From Corynebacterium resistens DSM 45100 (lineage in GTDB: Bacteria; Actinomycetota; Actinomycetes; Mycobacteriales; Mycobacteriaceae): a stretch of 64,000 nucleotides of DNA. Each line of letters opens with the position of its first letter. Position 1 is the first letter of the stretch. The translations under genes were made by a program, and so were the position numbers. The notes below the pieces were generated by a model. The model was given only the letters and a program-made list of their open reading frames with translations. It was not told where the DNA came from and searched no databases. Of the stretch, positions 38,233 through 49,213 are shown piece after piece. The DNA lies in the NCBI RefSeq assembly GCF_000177535.2, contig NC_015673.1, positions 1,302,001-1,366,000 of the forward strand, read 5' to 3'.

Positions 38233-39504
38233 GGCGCGCGATAGCGACTCAATACCGTCCCAAATTCTCGCAGCAACTTCCAACTTGGAACCGAAAGGAA
38301 TTTCGGTGACCGCAACGGAATCACCTTCTGGATGCAATAACCAGCCTTGGCTGCTACGTTGCCCAAACACTTTGCCATCGCCAACCTCGTTGCACATGAG
38401 CAAATCGCAGCCCTTACGCAGCAATTTTGCTTTACCATGTTCCAACGGGGTGTGGCTTTCATCGCCGGTTTCAGCTGCGAAACCGACGATTTTGGTACTC
38501 GACGCCACGTCACCCGCGCGTCGCGCTTCAACCAGTCCCGCGAGAATGTCTGGGTTCTCGGTGAGTTCCAGGGAATTCAACGCCGCTTCCCCGCCCTTTT
38601 TTAGCTTAGAATCAGCCACGCTGGCTGGGCGGTAGTCAGCGACAGCAGCAGCCATGATAACCACATCTGCATCTCGCGCCGCCTCCGTGACCGCTTGTTG
38701 CATTTCGCGGGCTGACTTCACCCGAACCAAATTCGCTCCGGAGGGAATGGGAAGTTCCTCGGTCACGCCGGCCACAAGGGTAACTCTGGCGCCACGCTGA
38801 GCTGCGACATCGGCTAAAGCATAGCCCTGCCGCCCAGACGAAGCATTTCCGAGATAACGCACCGGGTCAAGCGCCTCATGCGTTCCACCAGCACTTACCA
38901 CAACCTTCTTCCCGGCAAGGGAGTGGCGGTAAATCCTGCGATCATGCGCCGCAGCCTCAGCCAGTTCCCCTATATGGTCGGGTTCAGGCAAACGCCCTGG
39001 CCCGGAATCCTTGCCGGTAAGTCGACCGTGAGCTGGTTCAAGCACGACTGTACCCCGCGATCGCAGGATCGATACGTTGTCACGCGTCGCGGGGTGTTCC
39101 CACATTTCCGTGTGCATAGCCGGGGCGAGAACCACGGGACATGTGGCCACCAAGCAGCTTGCGGTTAGCAGATCATCTGCTCGCCCTTGAGCTAGTCGCG
39201 CCAGCAGATCGGCAGTCGCCGGAGCAATGACAATCAGATCAGCTTCCTGCCCTAAACGCACATGTTGCACTTCATCAATGTTGTCAAAGACATCATTAGA
39301 TACTGGATTTCCGGATAGCGCTTCGAAGGTGGCCGCGCCTACGAACTTCAATGCGCTGCGGGTTGGAATTACGTTGACATGATGACCTTGTTCGGTGAAA
39401 TACCGAACCAGGTGAGCAGCCTTAAACGCGGCAATGCCGCCCCCGACGCCAACGATGACGCGGAGCGGCACTGATACAGATTTTCCGGTAGAAGAAGCAT
39501 TCAC
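38221..39504 (-). CDS. coaBC: CoaBC, bifunctional phosphopantothenoylcysteine decarboxylase/synthase
   Basis: About 427 residues, two coenzyme A synthesis steps in one chain. The N-terminal flavin decarboxylase domain has GVGGGIAAFKAAHLV, VIAPATADLLARLAQG and APAMHTEMWEHPATRDN; the C-terminal synthase has VSAGGTHEALDPVRYLGNASSGRQGYALA and MAAAVADYRP. The frame is open to 39675 but that part overlaps rpoZ. I use GTG at 39504 because a TAGGCT hexamer lies seven bases ahead; GTG at 39471, preceded by GGAAAA, is the alternative. Confidence 0.92.
   Translation of the reverse strand: MNASSTGKSVSVPLRVIVGVGGGIAAFKAAHLVRYFTEQGHHVNVIPTRSALKFVGAATFEALSGNPVSNDVFDNIDEVQHVRLGQEADLIVIAPATADLLARLAQGRADDLLTASCLVATCPVVLAPAMHTEMWEHPATRDNVSILRSRGTVVLEPAHGRLTGKDSGPGRLPEPDHIGELAEAAAHDRRIYRHSLAGKKVVVSAGGTHEALDPVRYLGNASSGRQGYALADVAAQRGARVTLVAGVTEELPIPSGANLVRVKSAREMQQAVTEAARDADVVIMAAAVADYRPASVADSKLKKGGEAALNSLELTENPDILAGLVEARRAGDVASSTKIVGFAAETGDESHTPLEHGKAKLLRKGCDLLMCNEVGDGKVFGQRSSQGWLLHPEGDSVAVTEIPFGSKLEVAARIWDGIESLSRASGD
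38500..38508 (-). repeat. GTGGCGTCG motif, copy 8
   Basis: Exact core in the sense direction of coaBC, read as Val-Ala-Ser. The tail AGTACCAAAATC has 6 A in 12. Confidence 0.55.
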
Positions 39505-39511
39505 ACCGGAT

Positions 39512-39517
39512 AGCCTA
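39512..39517 (-). promoter_or_regulatory. -10-like hexamer before coaBC
   Basis: TAGGCT seven bases before the GTG at 39504, the same arrangement as at def. It lies just upstream of the rpoZ stop. Confidence 0.3.
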
Positions 39518-39523
39518 GCTTGT

Positions 39524-39805
39524 CTAGCCTTCGGTATGTTCCAGCAGATCCTTGTTGATCTCCCGCAAAGCGATGGACAGGGGCTTTTCTTGAGCGTCTG
39601 GGGTAACCAATGGCCCCACAAACTCAAAAACGCCTTCATCAACCGTCTGGAAGTAATCGTTGATCTGACGCGCACGCTTCGCGGCGAAAATCACCAACGC
39701 GTACTTGGAGGAGACCTTGGTCAGGAGCTCATCGATCGGCGGATTAGTGATGCCAACTGGCGGATCGAATACCGTCTCGTTCGAATTCACGTCCTGGTTT
39801 GCCAC
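39524..39805 (-). CDS. rpoZ: RNA polymerase omega subunit
   Basis: A 93-residue RpoZ with the family core [38 protein letters not shown]. Omega supports assembly of the beta' subunit. Two GTG starts are possible: 39814, with AAGAAGG almost touching it, and 39805, with AAGG about nine bases ahead. The second gives better spacing and fits homologue length. It lies after gmk and before coaBC, as in other actinobacteria. Confidence 0.95.
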   Translation of the reverse strand: MANQDVNSNETVFDPPVGITNPPIDELLTKVSSKYALVIFAAKRARQINDYFQTVDEGVFEFVGPLVTPDAQEKPLSIALREINKDLLEHTEG

Positions 39806-39886
39806 GGTATGCACCTTCTTTTTGCTAGTTACTGCTGGATGTCGTAGCGGGCATAAGCACTACGAAAGCTAAACTTCATCTAAAGC

Positions 39887-40456
39887 TTAGCGGTTGAGAA
39901 TCTCGCCAATTTCAGCGACTGCCTTATCCACATTCTCATTGACCACTACGTGATCAAACTCCGATTGCGCTGCCATTTCCGTTTTGGCGGTGTGCAGCCG
40001 CCGCGCAATCACGTCCTCGGTTTCGGTTCCTCGATTGGTTAACCGCTCAACCAAGATTTCCCACGAAGGTGGCGCAAGGAAGATCGTACGCGCTTCGGGG
40101 AGCAACTTCTTGACGTTGCGAGCACCTTCTAGGTCCACTTCAACGAGAACCGGCCGACCTTCGTCGAGCGCAGCTTCTACGGGCTCTCGTGGAGTACCGG
40201 AAAGCTGCAGCCCACCGTGAATTTCGGCCCACTCCAGCATCTTTCCGGAATCGATGTGATCCTGAAACTGCTCACGAGTGACGTAGAGGTAGTCTTTGCC
40301 GTCCACCTCGCCGGGACGGGGATCCCGGGTGGTCATGGAAACGCTGAAGAACAGGCCAGGGATCTCCTCGATGAGCCGCGCCACGACCGTGGACTTCCCC
40401 ACAGCCGATGGCCCTGCTAGTACGACGATTCGCCGATTGTTTAGGCCTGCGCTCAA
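39887..40456 (-). CDS. gmk: Guanylate kinase
   Basis: A 189-residue enzyme converting GMP to GDP. P-loop [14 protein letters not shown] at residues 11-24, GMP-binding [19 protein letters not shown], and [13 protein letters not shown] are clear. TTG start at 40454-40456, with GAGG eight bases ahead that overlaps the mihF 3' end. The pair mihF-gmk is a conserved actinobacterial arrangement. Confidence 0.97.
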   Translation of the reverse strand: MSAGLNNRRIVVLAGPSAVGKSTVVARLIEEIPGLFFSVSMTTRDPRPGEVDGKDYLYVTREQFQDHIDSGKMLEWAEIHGGLQLSGTPREPVEAALDEGRPVLVEVDLEGARNVKKLLPEARTIFLAPPSWEILVERLTNRGTETEDVIARRLHTAKTEMAAQSEFDHVVVNENVDKAVAEIGEILNR

Positions 40457-40459
40457 GAC

Positions 40460-40780
40460 CTACACCTCGAAGCCGAAGTGCTCCAGCAGAGCGCGACGCT
40501 GACGGTCGCCCAAGCCACGCAGACGACGGGTCGGTGCGATCTCCAACTGGTTCATGATTTCCTCGGCCTTGACCTTGCCAACCTTAGGCAGGGAAACCAA
40601 CAGGGAGTGAACCTTCATCTTGCCCAGGATCGGGTCAGTCTCAGCGTCCTTGAGCACCTGCTTCAGGTCGGTAGCGCCACGCTTCAGCTTCTCGCGAAGT
40701 TCTGCACGAACCTTGCGGGCCTCAGCAGCCTTCTTGAGTGCTTCTGCGCGCTGCTCCGGGGTCAACTGGGGAAGTGCCAC
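40460..40780 (-). CDS. mihF: mIHF, actinobacterial integration host factor
   Basis: A 106-residue nucleoid-associated protein unrelated in fold to E. coli IHF. A long basic N-terminal helix (EQRAEALKKAAEARKVRAEL) is followed by an S13-like helix-turn-helix region (LLVSLPKVGKVKAEEIMNQLEIAPTRRLRGL). It binds and bends DNA and was first known as a host factor for mycobacteriophage L5 integration. GTG start with a strong GGAGG seven bases upstream. Confidence 0.96.
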   Translation of the reverse strand: MALPQLTPEQRAEALKKAAEARKVRAELREKLKRGATDLKQVLKDAETDPILGKMKVHSLLVSLPKVGKVKAEEIMNQLEIAPTRRLRGLGDRQRRALLEHFGFEV

Positions 40781-41178
40781 GGGATCCTCCGTCTTTCTTG
40801 TTTTTCTCGTTGTCGATTGGGTTATTCAAGTTTGTCTCATGGTGTGTGATCCCGCTTGCGAAATCACACTTGCCGAAGAGGATACGACCGCACCCTCCGG
40901 CTTCCTTCGTACCGTTTCGGCGCCGCTCATTACTTCTGAGCGAGGCCAGTCATATCGGTCGAAGTCACCGTGTTCGAACCATCTCCGACGGTGAGTTATC
41001 GAAGGCAAAGGTGGATACTAGGTTATTAAAACCATCTCTGCCAACCGACACACCTTAAATGACTGTAGATCACTCGCGCTCTTTGGGGGCCTTGTTTTCA
41101 CCAACAAACCATCAAAGTCGCGATGCATCAGAGCTGTGTGCGAAACGACGAATGAAAGTTTAGCACGGGTTTGCGCTG
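40781..41178. other. 398-base spacer between pyrF and mihF
   Basis: No credible gene. It must hold the mihF promoter and the 3' end of the pyr transcript. Close to mihF there is a hairpin, GTGTGAT (40844-40850) with ATCACAC (40863-40869), enclosing CGC/GCG; it would lie in the mihF 5' leader. I see no strong T-tailed terminator after pyrF. Confidence 0.6.
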
Positions 41179-42096
41179 CTAAACCAACATCTCACGCGTG
41201 ACTTTAGCCACCGCGGCACCAAGTTCACCCACGTCCGGACCGGCCCGCAGGATTCCACGGGATACATTCGGACTCACCAAATGCGCCGCCCTACCCGCGA
41301 TTCGCCTGACGTCATCCATCGTCCCGCCTTGGGCACCCACACCAGGCATGAGCACCATCCCACCTACTTCATCCAAGCACGGCGGCGCGGCTACAGTTGC
41401 GCCCACAACCACACCTAAGTTGCCGGCTGATGTCCCATAGTTGGCATTCCGCGCAGCAACGCGGTTTACGATGTCTTGAGCCAAGGTAACGGGTATCCGC
41501 TCCCCTTTTGCTCCAGCATCTTCTCTTTGCGACGCCACATTCTGCTCGCCAGCACTTTCTGCGGGAATCACAGCCCGCTGCACCGCTGGTGCCTCGGGAT
41601 TGCTTGTCGCTGCGAGAACGATCACACCCGCACCGTTCGCATCGGCGAGTTCAATCACTGGCTGCAATGAATCAAACCCCAGCCACGGTGAAACCGTAAC
41701 GGCGTCTGCACATAGCGGAGAGTCGCTATCAACCCAAGCGCGGGCGTAACCCGCCATGGTGCTGCCAATGTCCCCCCGTTTGGCGTCGGCGATAACAAGA
41801 ACACCGTGGCGCCGCAGCTCAGCGATGGTTTCCTCCAGCACCGCGAACCCAGCGGAGCCGAAGGCCTCATAGAAGGCAATCTGTGGCTTGACGACACAGG
41901 CTACGGGGGCAAAGGCCTCCACACAGATCCTGCTGAACTCGCGCAAACCGTCAATCGAGATGGGCAAATCCCAATCACTCAACAGCTGTTCATGAGGGTC
42001 AATCCCCACGCACAGCTGCCCAAACTGTTCGGCGCGTTCCAAAAACCTTTCGCCGAAGGTTTGGGGAGCTAGGCGCCTGGAGGTCGGGCTTATCAT
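41179..42096 (-). CDS. pyrF: Orotidine-5'-phosphate decarboxylase (type 2)
   Basis: A 305-residue enzyme for the last step of UMP synthesis. The type-2 active site [21 protein letters not shown] is intact, as are [12 protein letters not shown] and the phosphate loop [11 protein letters not shown]. Residues about 176-200 form a polar insert ([20 protein letters not shown]) with no counterpart I recognise; it contains one copy of the GTGGCGTCG motif. The ATG overlaps the carB stop by four bases (ATGA), so expression is coupled to carB. Confidence 0.96.
   Translation of the reverse strand: MISPTSRRLAPQTFGERFLERAEQFGQLCVGIDPHEQLLSDWDLPISIDGLREFSRICVEAFAPVACVVKPQIAFYEAFGSAGFAVLEETIAELRRHGVLVIADAKRGDIGSTMAGYARAWVDSDSPLCADAVTVSPWLGFDSLQPVIELADANGAGVIVLAATSNPEAPAVQRAVIPAESAGEQNVASQREDAGAKGERIPVTLAQDIVNRVAARNANYGTSAGNLGVVVGATVAAPPCLDEVGGMVLMPGVGAQGGTMDDVRRIAGRAAHLVSPNVSRGILRAGPDVGELGAAVAKVTREMLV
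41530..41538 (-). repeat. GTGGCGTCG motif, copy 9
   Basis: Exact core in the variable insert of pyrF, sense direction, read as Val-Ala-Ser. The tail CAAAGAGAAGAT has 7 A in 12. Confidence 0.6.
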
Positions 42097-45000
42097 GCGT
42101 GCTCCACGTCTTGGATGGCATACACACCTGGTTCGGCACGCAAGCGGGCTTCAATGCCCTGCACGGCAGCAACAATGCCCTGCACGGTGGTTACGCATGG
42201 CACACCGTAATTCACTGTTGCAGAACGGATCTCGTAACCATCGCTACGCGCGTGGTCAGAGCCAGCTGGGGTGTTGATGACCAAGTCCACTTCTCCGTCA
42301 CGGATGTAGTCGACCACGGTGCGCACTTCGCTTTCAGCTTCACCATTGCTGCGTTGCGCATTGTCTTCACCATCGGTGGCCAAGAACTGATCAACTTCCG
42401 TCACCTTTGCCACCGTGGAGCAGTCCACACCGTTGCGGCGCAGCATCTCGGCGGTTCCAGTTGTGGCTAGGATTTCAAAGCCCAGGGTTGCCAAGCGCTG
42501 AATCGGCAGCAACAGCGTTCGCTTGTCACGGTTCGCTACGGAAACAAAGACCTTGCCCGATGTCGGCAACTCACCGAAAGCGGCCAGCTGACTCTTCGCG
42601 TAGGCGATTCCAAATTCGCGATCCAGTCCCATAACCTCGCCAGTGGACTTCATCTCAGGGCTCAATAGTGAGTCCATCACACGGCCATGTGGAGTGCGGA
42701 AACGGTTGAACGGCATGACGGCTTCCTTCACCGCAATGAGGTGACCCAATGGCAAGGAACCTCCATCACGGTCCTTGGGCAGCATGCCCTCATCCAACAG
42801 TTCTTCGATAGTGGCACCCAACATAATTCGGGAAGCGGCCTTGGCTAAACCAACCCCGGTTGCCTTTGAAACAAAAGGCACGGTTCGGGATGCGCGCGGG
42901 TTGGCTTCGATTACGTAGAGAGTGTCGTCCTTGAGTGCATACTGCACATTCATCAATCCCTTGACACCGATGCCGTGCGCAAGCGCGGTGGTGTAACGAC
43001 GGACCTCTTCAATGTCGCGCTTACTCAACGTCACTGGAGGGAGGGCACATGCGGAGTCTCCGGAGTGGATACCTGCTTCCTCGATGTGCTCCATCACTCC
43101 CGCAAGGTAAACATTCTCGCCATCGCACAACGCATCGACATCGATCTCAATCGCAGAGTCTAGGAACCGATCCACCAACACTGGGTGATCAGCCGTGATT
43201 TCGGTGGCACGGGAAATGTAATCCTCGAGGCTGGATTCGTCATAGACGATCTCCATTCCACGACCACCCAGAACGTAGGACGGGCGCACCAAAACCGGAT
43301 AGCCGATACGAGCAGCCACATCTCGTGCTTCCTCAAAGCTAGTCGCGGTGCCATACTCAGGCGCCGGCAACCCTGCGCGGCCTAGAACCTTTCCGAACTC
43401 ACCGCGGTCCTCTGCGAGGTTGATGGCTTCTGGGCTTGTCCCGACGATTGGCACGCCAGCGTCGGCCAGTCGTTGTGCTAGCCCCAGTGGAGTTTGCCCA
43501 CCAAGTTGAACGATCACACCTGCGATCTCGCCCGATTGTGCTTCAGCGTGGTAAACCTCCATGACATCTTCGAAGGTCAATGGCTCAAAGTACAGGCGAT
43601 CGGCCGTGTCATAGTCGGTGGAAACAGTCTCAGGGTTGCAGTTGACCATTACGGTCTCATACCCTACCCGGGATAACTCGAGGGCAGCGTGCACACAGGA
43701 ATAATCGAACTCGATACCTTGGCCGATACGGTTTGGGCCGGAGCCGAGGATCAGAACTTTCTTCTTATCCTTCTGCTCGGCCACTTCAGACTCCGCAGCC
43801 GGATCCAGCTCATAGGATGAGTAGTGGTAAGGGGTCTTTGCTTCAAACTCGGCCGCACACGTGTCCACAGTCTTAAATACCGGGCGGATGCCAAGGGACC
43901 AGCGCAAAGAGCGGACTCCGTCTTCGCCTGCGAGCTCTGGGCGGAGGGCGGCAATCTGACGATCAGAGAGGCCATAGTATTTAGCCTCGCGGAGGAGTTC
44001 TTCGGTGAGCACGGGGGCGTCGACCAATTCCTGTCGGAAATCAATCAGAGCCTTCACCTCGTGCAGGAACCATGGGTCGATGCCGGAGGCCTTGTACACC
44101 TCGTCGATGGTGGCGCCGAGGCGCAAGGCCAGCTCGACATCATACATGCGCCCTTCGGTAGGACGTTGTAGGTCCTCGAGAATGGCGTCCTTATCCGTGG
44201 CGCGTTCGCCTGCGAAGTACTCGTCTGTGGTCGTCCAGAATCCCGATTGCTTGGTTTCCAAGGAGCGCATGACCTTGTTCAAGCCGGTGATGTAATTGCG
44301 TCCGACCGCCATGGCCTCACCCACGGACTTCATGGTGGTGGTCAAGGTATCATCGGCACCGGGGAACTTCTCGAAGGCAAAGCGCGGAGCCTTGACGATT
44401 ACGTAGTCGAGGGTGGGCTCGAAAGCGGCGGGCGTGACCTCGGTAATGTCATTGCGAACTTCATCCAACGTGTAGCCAATCGCCAACTTAGCAGCGAGCT
44501 TCGCGATGGGGAATCCCGTGGCCTTGGAGGCAAGAGCCGAGGAACGGGAAACGCGCGGATTCATCTCAATGGTGATGATGCGGCCATCCCTCGGGTTAAC
44601 CGCGAACTGAATATTGCAACCGCCCGTATCCACACCGACCTCGCGAAGAATGGCGATGCCTTGATCACGCATTACTTGGTACTCGCGATCAGTCAAGGTC
44701 ATGGATGGCGCAACGGTGACCGAATCGCCAGTGTGCACGCCCAGCGCATCAACGTTTTCAATGGAACAGACAACGACTACGTTGTCCTTTCCGTCGCGCA
44801 TGAGCTCGAGCTCGAACTCCTTCCACCCCAGAATGGATTCCTCGATGAGGACATTAGCTTCAGGAGATGCGGCTAGGCCTCCGCCGGCAATACGCTCGAG
44901 GTCTTCCTCGGTGAAAGCCAGACCGGAACCGAGGCCACCCATCGTGAAGGATGGGCGGACAACAACAGGCAGCCCCAGCTCTGCGACAGCTTCGTGCACC

Positions 45001-45476
45001 TCGTCCATGTTGTGGCACACGCGGGAGCGGGCGGAAGCACCACCGATCTTCTCAACGATGTCCTTAAACTTCTGACGGTCTTCACCGCGCTCAATGGCGT
45101 CGATATCAGCACCGATGAGCTCTACACCGTACTTATCGAGAATGCCTAAGCGGTCCAACTGAATGGCCGCATTGAGAGCGGTCTGGCCACCCAAAGTTGC
45201 GAGAACTGCGTCGACCTTATGGCCAGCATCCTGCTCAGCCTGGAAAATCTTCTCGATGTACTCCGGCTGAATTGGCTCGATATAGGTGTGATCCGCGAAC
45301 TCCGGATCGGTCATGATGGTCGCTGGATTGGAGTTGATCAGCGTTACCCGCAGACCTTCTTCCTTCAGCACGCGACATGCTTGAGTACCGGAGTAGTCGA
45401 ACTCGCAGGCCTGACCAATGACGATGGGGCCAGAACCGATGACGAGAACGTGGTTAATGTCTTCACGACGTGGCAT
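42093..45476 (-). CDS. carB: Carbamoyl-phosphate synthase large subunit
   Basis: A 1127-residue enzyme with two homologous ATP-grasp halves: the first begins [24 protein letters not shown], the second [26 protein letters not shown]-terminal MGS-like regulatory domain ([29 protein letters not shown]) binds allosteric effectors. It makes carbamoyl phosphate for pyrimidines and arginine. AAGGAAA precedes the ATG; carA ends 86 bases upstream and pyrF overlaps at the 3' end. Confidence 0.98.
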   Translation of the reverse strand: MPRREDINHVLVIGSGPIVIGQACEFDYSGTQACRVLKEEGLRVTLINSNPATIMTDPEFADHTYIEPIQPEYIEKIFQAEQDAGHKVDAVLATLGGQTALNAAIQLDRLGILDKYGVELIGADIDAIERGEDRQKFKDIVEKIGGASARSRVCHNMDEVHEAVAELGLPVVVRPSFTMGGLGSGLAFTEEDLERIAGGGLAASPEANVLIEESILGWKEFELELMRDGKDNVVVVCSIENVDALGVHTGDSVTVAPSMTLTDREYQVMRDQGIAILREVGVDTGGCNIQFAVNPRDGRIITIEMNPRVSRSSALASKATGFPIAKLAAKLAIGYTLDEVRNDITEVTPAAFEPTLDYVIVKAPRFAFEKFPGADDTLTTTMKSVGEAMAVGRNYITGLNKVMRSLETKQSGFWTTTDEYFAGERATDKDAILEDLQRPTEGRMYDVELALRLGATIDEVYKASGIDPWFLHEVKALIDFRQELVDAPVLTEELLREAKYYGLSDRQIAALRPELAGEDGVRSLRWSLGIRPVFKTVDTCAAEFEAKTPYHYSSYELDPAAESEVAEQKDKKKVLILGSGPNRIGQGIEFDYSCVHAALELSRVGYETVMVNCNPETVSTDYDTADRLYFEPLTFEDVMEVYHAEAQSGEIAGVIVQLGGQTPLGLAQRLADAGVPIVGTSPEAINLAEDRGEFGKVLGRAGLPAPEYGTATSFEEARDVAARIGYPVLVRPSYVLGGRGMEIVYDESSLEDYISRATEITADHPVLVDRFLDSAIEIDVDALCDGENVYLAGVMEHIEEAGIHSGDSACALPPVTLSKRDIEEVRRYTTALAHGIGVKGLMNVQYALKDDTLYVIEANPRASRTVPFVSKATGVGLAKAASRIMLGATIEELLDEGMLPKDRDGGSLPLGHLIAVKEAVMPFNRFRTPHGRVMDSLLSPEMKSTGEVMGLDREFGIAYAKSQLAAFGELPTSGKVFVSVANRDKRTLLLPIQRLATLGFEILATTGTAEMLRRNGVDCSTVAKVTEVDQFLATDGEDNAQRSNGEAESEVRTVVDYIRDGEVDLVINTPAGSDHARSDGYEIRSATVNYGVPCVTTVQGIVAAVQGIEARLRAEPGVYAIQDVEHA

Positions 45477-45562
45477 AGGGTTTCCTTAAAACTATGTGCT
45501 TTTGAGCTGGTTATTAGGGTTAAAGCCGTTGTGCTAGGCGACCGCTATGGTCGCCTGCTTCT

Positions 45563-46699
45563 CTAGGCCTTATCCAACATCTCGAAGAACTGATCAAACA
45601 GCGGATTCGCATCGTGCGGGCCTGCTGCGGATTCGGGGTGGTACTGCACGGAGAACGCGGACCCATCGAGCAAAGCCACGCCTTCGACCACATCATCGTT
45701 CAAACACGTATGAGTGACCTGAGCCTCACCATAGGGAGTATCGAATTTCTCCCCTGGCTTACCCCTCAGCGCAAAACCGTGATTCTGCGCGGTGATATCG
45801 ATTCGGCCCGTGACGTGGTTGATGACGGGCACATTCACGCCGCGGTGACCAAACTTCAACTTGTAGGTCTCCATGCCTAATGCACGGCCAAGAATCTGGT
45901 TTCCAAAGCAAATACCGAAGAAAGGGATCTTCGCTTCCAGTACCTTTTTGACCTCTGCCACGGTGGCATCAGCTGTGGCGGGGTCACCGGGGCCATTGGA
46001 AACAAACACACCGGTCGCACAGTGTTCTGTCATGAGTTCCTGTACGCGTTCAAACTTCGTGTCGTGGGGAACGACAACTGTACGTACCCCGCGCTTAGAG
46101 AACTCCCGCGGGGTGTTGGTCTTGATCCCCATGTCGTAAGCGATGACGGTGTAACGGGGTTCACCATCTGGCTCCACAATATAAACCTCATCGGTGGATA
46201 CATCGCCGGCGAGGTCAGCGCCTTCCATCGATTCTTGGGCCTTGACCTGACTAATCATGTCCTCGTCGCTGGCCAGCGCGGCGTCACCGGAAAAAATTCC
46301 CGCAGCGACCGAGCCCTTGTCACGAAGGTGACGAACGATGGCGCGGGTGTCCACCCCCTTGATGCCAATGACGTTCTGAGCAGCCATCTCCTCTTCCAAG
46401 CTGCGGTTGGCCCGCCAGTTGCTAACCGTGTGGGACAGGTCGCGAATGACGAGGCCGGCGACCCAGATTTTGTCGTCGCGAGACTCCCCATCTTCATCAT
46501 TCCAGCCAGTGTTGCCGATCTGCGGTGCGGTGGCGACAACAATTTGGCGGTGGTAACTCGGGTCGGTCATGGTCTCTTGGTAACCGGTCATGGCGGTGGT
46601 GAAGACCGCCTCGCCAAGGGTGGTGCCCTGAGCGCCGAAAGCGCGGCCGCGGAAGATCCGACCATCGGCCAGAACTAGGGCTGCTGGGGTGCGGGTCAT
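45563..46699 (-). CDS. carA: Carbamoyl-phosphate synthase small (glutaminase) subunit
   Basis: A 378-residue subunit that releases ammonia from glutamine for CarB. The class I amidotransferase triad is visible: Cys in FFGICFGNQILGRALG, and His-Glu in SVQYHPESAAGPHD. N-terminal GEAVFTTAMTGYQETMTDPSY is the CarA signature. AAAAGAGGACA precedes the ATG. Fourth gene of pyrR-pyrB-pyrC-carA-carB-pyrF. Confidence 0.98.
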   Translation of the reverse strand: MTRTPAALVLADGRIFRGRAFGAQGTTLGEAVFTTAMTGYQETMTDPSYHRQIVVATAPQIGNTGWNDEDGESRDDKIWVAGLVIRDLSHTVSNWRANRSLEEEMAAQNVIGIKGVDTRAIVRHLRDKGSVAAGIFSGDAALASDEDMISQVKAQESMEGADLAGDVSTDEVYIVEPDGEPRYTVIAYDMGIKTNTPREFSKRGVRTVVVPHDTKFERVQELMTEHCATGVFVSNGPGDPATADATVAEVKKVLEAKIPFFGICFGNQILGRALGMETYKLKFGHRGVNVPVINHVTGRIDITAQNHGFALRGKPGEKFDTPYGEAQVTHTCLNDDVVEGVALLDGSAFSVQYHPESAAGPHDANPLFDQFFEMLDKA

Positions 46700-46770
46700 G
46701 AGTGTCCTCTTTTCCTTGTGACTTTTTTGAGTTGTTGCGGTGTGCAGGCAGTGGTGCCGGTTCCTTGTTT

Positions 46771-46779
46771 CGACGCCAC
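46771..46779 (-). repeat. GTGGCGTCG motif, copy 10
   Basis: Exact core in the 90-base spacer between pyrC and carA, so free of coding constraint. Extended match GCGTGGCGTCGAAAC; the tail AAACAAGGAACC has 7 A in 12. Confidence 0.65.
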
Positions 46780-46789
46780 GCTGTTGCGC

Positions 46790-48187
46790 TTACTCGGTTA
46801 CCGCTCGACCATCGCGGCAAGTGACCTTGCCACGCAGAATCGTGGTGCTAATTTTGACAGGCATATCCATGCCCTCGTACGGAGTGTTGCGAGATTTCGA
46901 GGCCATCTTCTCCCCCTCGGCTACCCACGAGGTGTTCGTATCCACCACGCACAGATTCGCGGGTTCCCCCACAGCAATGGGACGACCGTGCCCAGGAAGC
47001 TTCGTGATTTGTGCAGGGCGCTCAGACATCACGCGTGCGACGAACCGCCAATCTTGGTCGCCATTGAGAACGAAAATACGCGCGATGAGCGCCAAAGAAG
47101 TTTCGAGCCCCAGCATGCCGGGCCGAGCTTTATCGAACTCGCAGCACTTTTCTTCGGACCCATGGGGAGCGTGATCGGTAGCCACGCAATCGACGATGCC
47201 ATCGATAAGTGCTTGGCGCAGGGCGAGAGTGTCGCGCTGTTCGCGTAGCGGAGGGTTCACGCGGTTTACCCCATCGAAGGTTTCAAGCCGTTCATCCGTG
47301 AGAATCAAGTGGTGGGGAGTGACCTCAGCAGTCAGAGGAATATCCTGCGACTTCGCCCATTTAAGTAGCTCCACGGTGCCTTCGGTGGAGGCGTGGCAGA
47401 TATGTACTCGACCGCCGTAATCGCGTGCCATGATCGCATCGCGAGCCACGATGGATTCTTCAGCAACACGTGGCCAGCCCCGCAGCCCAAGGCGAGCTGC
47501 GTTCTCACCCTCATGAGCCACGGCGCCTTCGGTGAGGCGTGGCTCCTCGCAGTGTTGTGCCAGCAAAACGTCTACGCCACGGGAATACTCAATAGCGCGG
47601 CGCATCAAACGTGGATCGTCGACACATTTTCCGTCATCGGAGAACATGCGCACTTTGGCATCGGAATCGGCCATCATCCCAAACTCAGTGAGTTCCTTGC
47701 CTTCGAGCCCCTTGGAAATGGAGCCGACGGGGTGTACATCACACAAGTTCGTCTTCTGACCCTTGTACCACACGGTCTCTGCCACGGTGGGGTTATCCAT
47801 CACCGGTGCAGTATTGGCCATCGTAAACACAGCGGTGAATCCGCCTTGGGCTGCGGAGGCAGAACCGGTGGCCACGGTCTCAGTGTCTTCTCGGCCCGGT
47901 TCGCGGAGGTGAACATGCATATCGACGAGCCCGGGAAGCAAGATCTGCCCATCTAGGTCCAGTACCTCTGCTTCGCTGGCTGCATGTGCTGAAGCTTCGG
48001 GACCAATCTCGGCGATGAGGCCGTCCCGAACTAGGACATCAGTCGGTTCGCCCTCCCCGTAGACCAATATGCCGCGCAGAACTAGCTCATTTTCCGGCCC
48101 AGCTGGTGCTGGTGCAAGATCTCCGGTGGCTGGGTATGCGTGGTCGTCGAGGTAGGCGGCGGAAGGTGATTTGTCGTTGTTGGTCAT
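46790..48187 (-). CDS. pyrC: Dihydroorotase
   Basis: A 465-residue amidohydrolase of the class I dihydroorotase type. Metal ligands in [18 protein letters not shown], then [19 protein letters not shown] and [13 protein letters not shown]. It closes carbamoyl aspartate to dihydroorotate. The first 38 residues are a low-complexity extension. AAGGAG lies before the ATG. pyrB ends 42 bases upstream. Confidence 0.97.
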   Translation of the reverse strand: MTNNDKSPSAAYLDDHAYPATGDLAPAPAGPENELVLRGILVYGEGEPTDVLVRDGLIAEIGPEASAHAASEAEVLDLDGQILLPGLVDMHVHLREPGREDTETVATGSASAAQGGFTAVFTMANTAPVMDNPTVAETVWYKGQKTNLCDVHPVGSISKGLEGKELTEFGMMADSDAKVRMFSDDGKCVDDPRLMRRAIEYSRGVDVLLAQHCEEPRLTEGAVAHEGENAARLGLRGWPRVAEESIVARDAIMARDYGGRVHICHASTEGTVELLKWAKSQDIPLTAEVTPHHLILTDERLETFDGVNRVNPPLREQRDTLALRQALIDGIVDCVATDHAPHGSEEKCCEFDKARPGMLGLETSLALIARIFVLNGDQDWRFVARVMSERPAQITKLPGHGRPIAVGEPANLCVVDTNTSWVAEGEKMASKSRNTPYEGMDMPVKISTTILRGKVTCRDGRAVTE

Positions 48188-48229
48188 GGCATTAATCTCC
48201 TTGATACTTCCTAGAAATTCCTACCCCGG

Positions 48230-49207
48230 CTACGCACGCTGTCCGCGGGGCGAGTTGACGTCAGTACCCTCTGCGACATCGGTACCGACCAGCAGTTGGA
48301 AAAGGACAGCCATACGCACCTGCACGCCGGCAGTCACCTGGTCCAGAACTACGGTACGTGGATCATCGGCAACCTCGTCGTTGATTTCCATGCCACGCAG
48401 CATTGGGCCAGGATGCATGACGATGGAGTTGGCTTTCAGACGGGCGAGGCGCGCTTTGCTCATGCCAAAGCGGGTCGCATACTCGCGGTGCGATGGGAAA
48501 AAACCGCCGTTCATTCGTTCGGCTTGCACGCGCAGCATCATGACCGCATCCGCGCCAGCGAGCTCCGCATCCATGTTGTGGGAGATCCGGACCTGGTGGC
48601 CATCCATTCCCCATTTCTCCACACCAAACGGCAACAGCGTAGGGGGCGCAACGAATGTCACGTCCGCACCCAATCGGGTCAGCAATTGTGCGTTGGATCT
48701 AGCCACGCGAGAGTGCATGATGTCGCCGACGATGACGATGTGTTTGCCCTCGATATCTCCAATGTGCCGGCGCATCGTGACAGCATCTAGCAGCGCTTGG
48801 GTCGGGTGCTGATTAGACCCGTCACCTGCGTTGATAATGGCGGTATCGCCCAGCCAATTCGCAACTTGTCGTGCCGCGCCAGACGAGGGGTGGCGAATAA
48901 TGATGGCATCGGCACCAACAGCCTGCAGGGTCAGCGCCGTATCCTTTAACGACTCCCCCTTCTTCACACTGGATCCGGACGCCGAAACGTTGATGACGTC
49001 TGCGCTCATCCACTTGCCTGCGGTCTCAAAAGATGATCGAGTCCGTGTTGAGTTCTCATAGAACATCGTGAAGACGGTGCGTCCCCGTAGCGTAGGTAGC
49101 TTCTTTAGCTCCCGGCCATCCAACACTTCGGCGAAACGATCCGCTTCATCCAGCAATCCCACAATCTCTTCGCGGTTGAGGTCCGCAATACTAATGAGGT
49201 GTTGCAT
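48230..49207 (-). CDS. pyrB: Aspartate carbamoyltransferase catalytic subunit
   Basis: A 325-residue enzyme joining carbamoyl phosphate and aspartate. Carbamoyl-phosphate site [12 protein letters not shown], 80s-loop [23 protein letters not shown] and [16 protein letters not shown] are present. No pyrI regulatory subunit follows, as usual in actinobacteria. It starts six bases after pyrR. Confidence 0.98.
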   Translation of the reverse strand: MQHLISIADLNREEIVGLLDEADRFAEVLDGRELKKLPTLRGRTVFTMFYENSTRTRSSFETAGKWMSADVINVSASGSSVKKGESLKDTALTLQAVGADAIIIRHPSSGAARQVANWLGDTAIINAGDGSNQHPTQALLDAVTMRRHIGDIEGKHIVIVGDIMHSRVARSNAQLLTRLGADVTFVAPPTLLPFGVEKWGMDGHQVRISHNMDAELAGADAVMMLRVQAERMNGGFFPSHREYATRFGMSKARLARLKANSIVMHPGPMLRGMEINDEVADDPRTVVLDQVTAGVQVRMAVLFQLLVGTDVAEGTDVNSPRGQRA

Positions 49208-49213
49208 GTGCGC

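Noticed and set aside
40844..40869. GlxR (cAMP-CRP-like) site, TGTGA...TCACA
   Set aside because: The half-sites are 14 bases apart instead of six, so this is a hairpin rather than a GlxR box.
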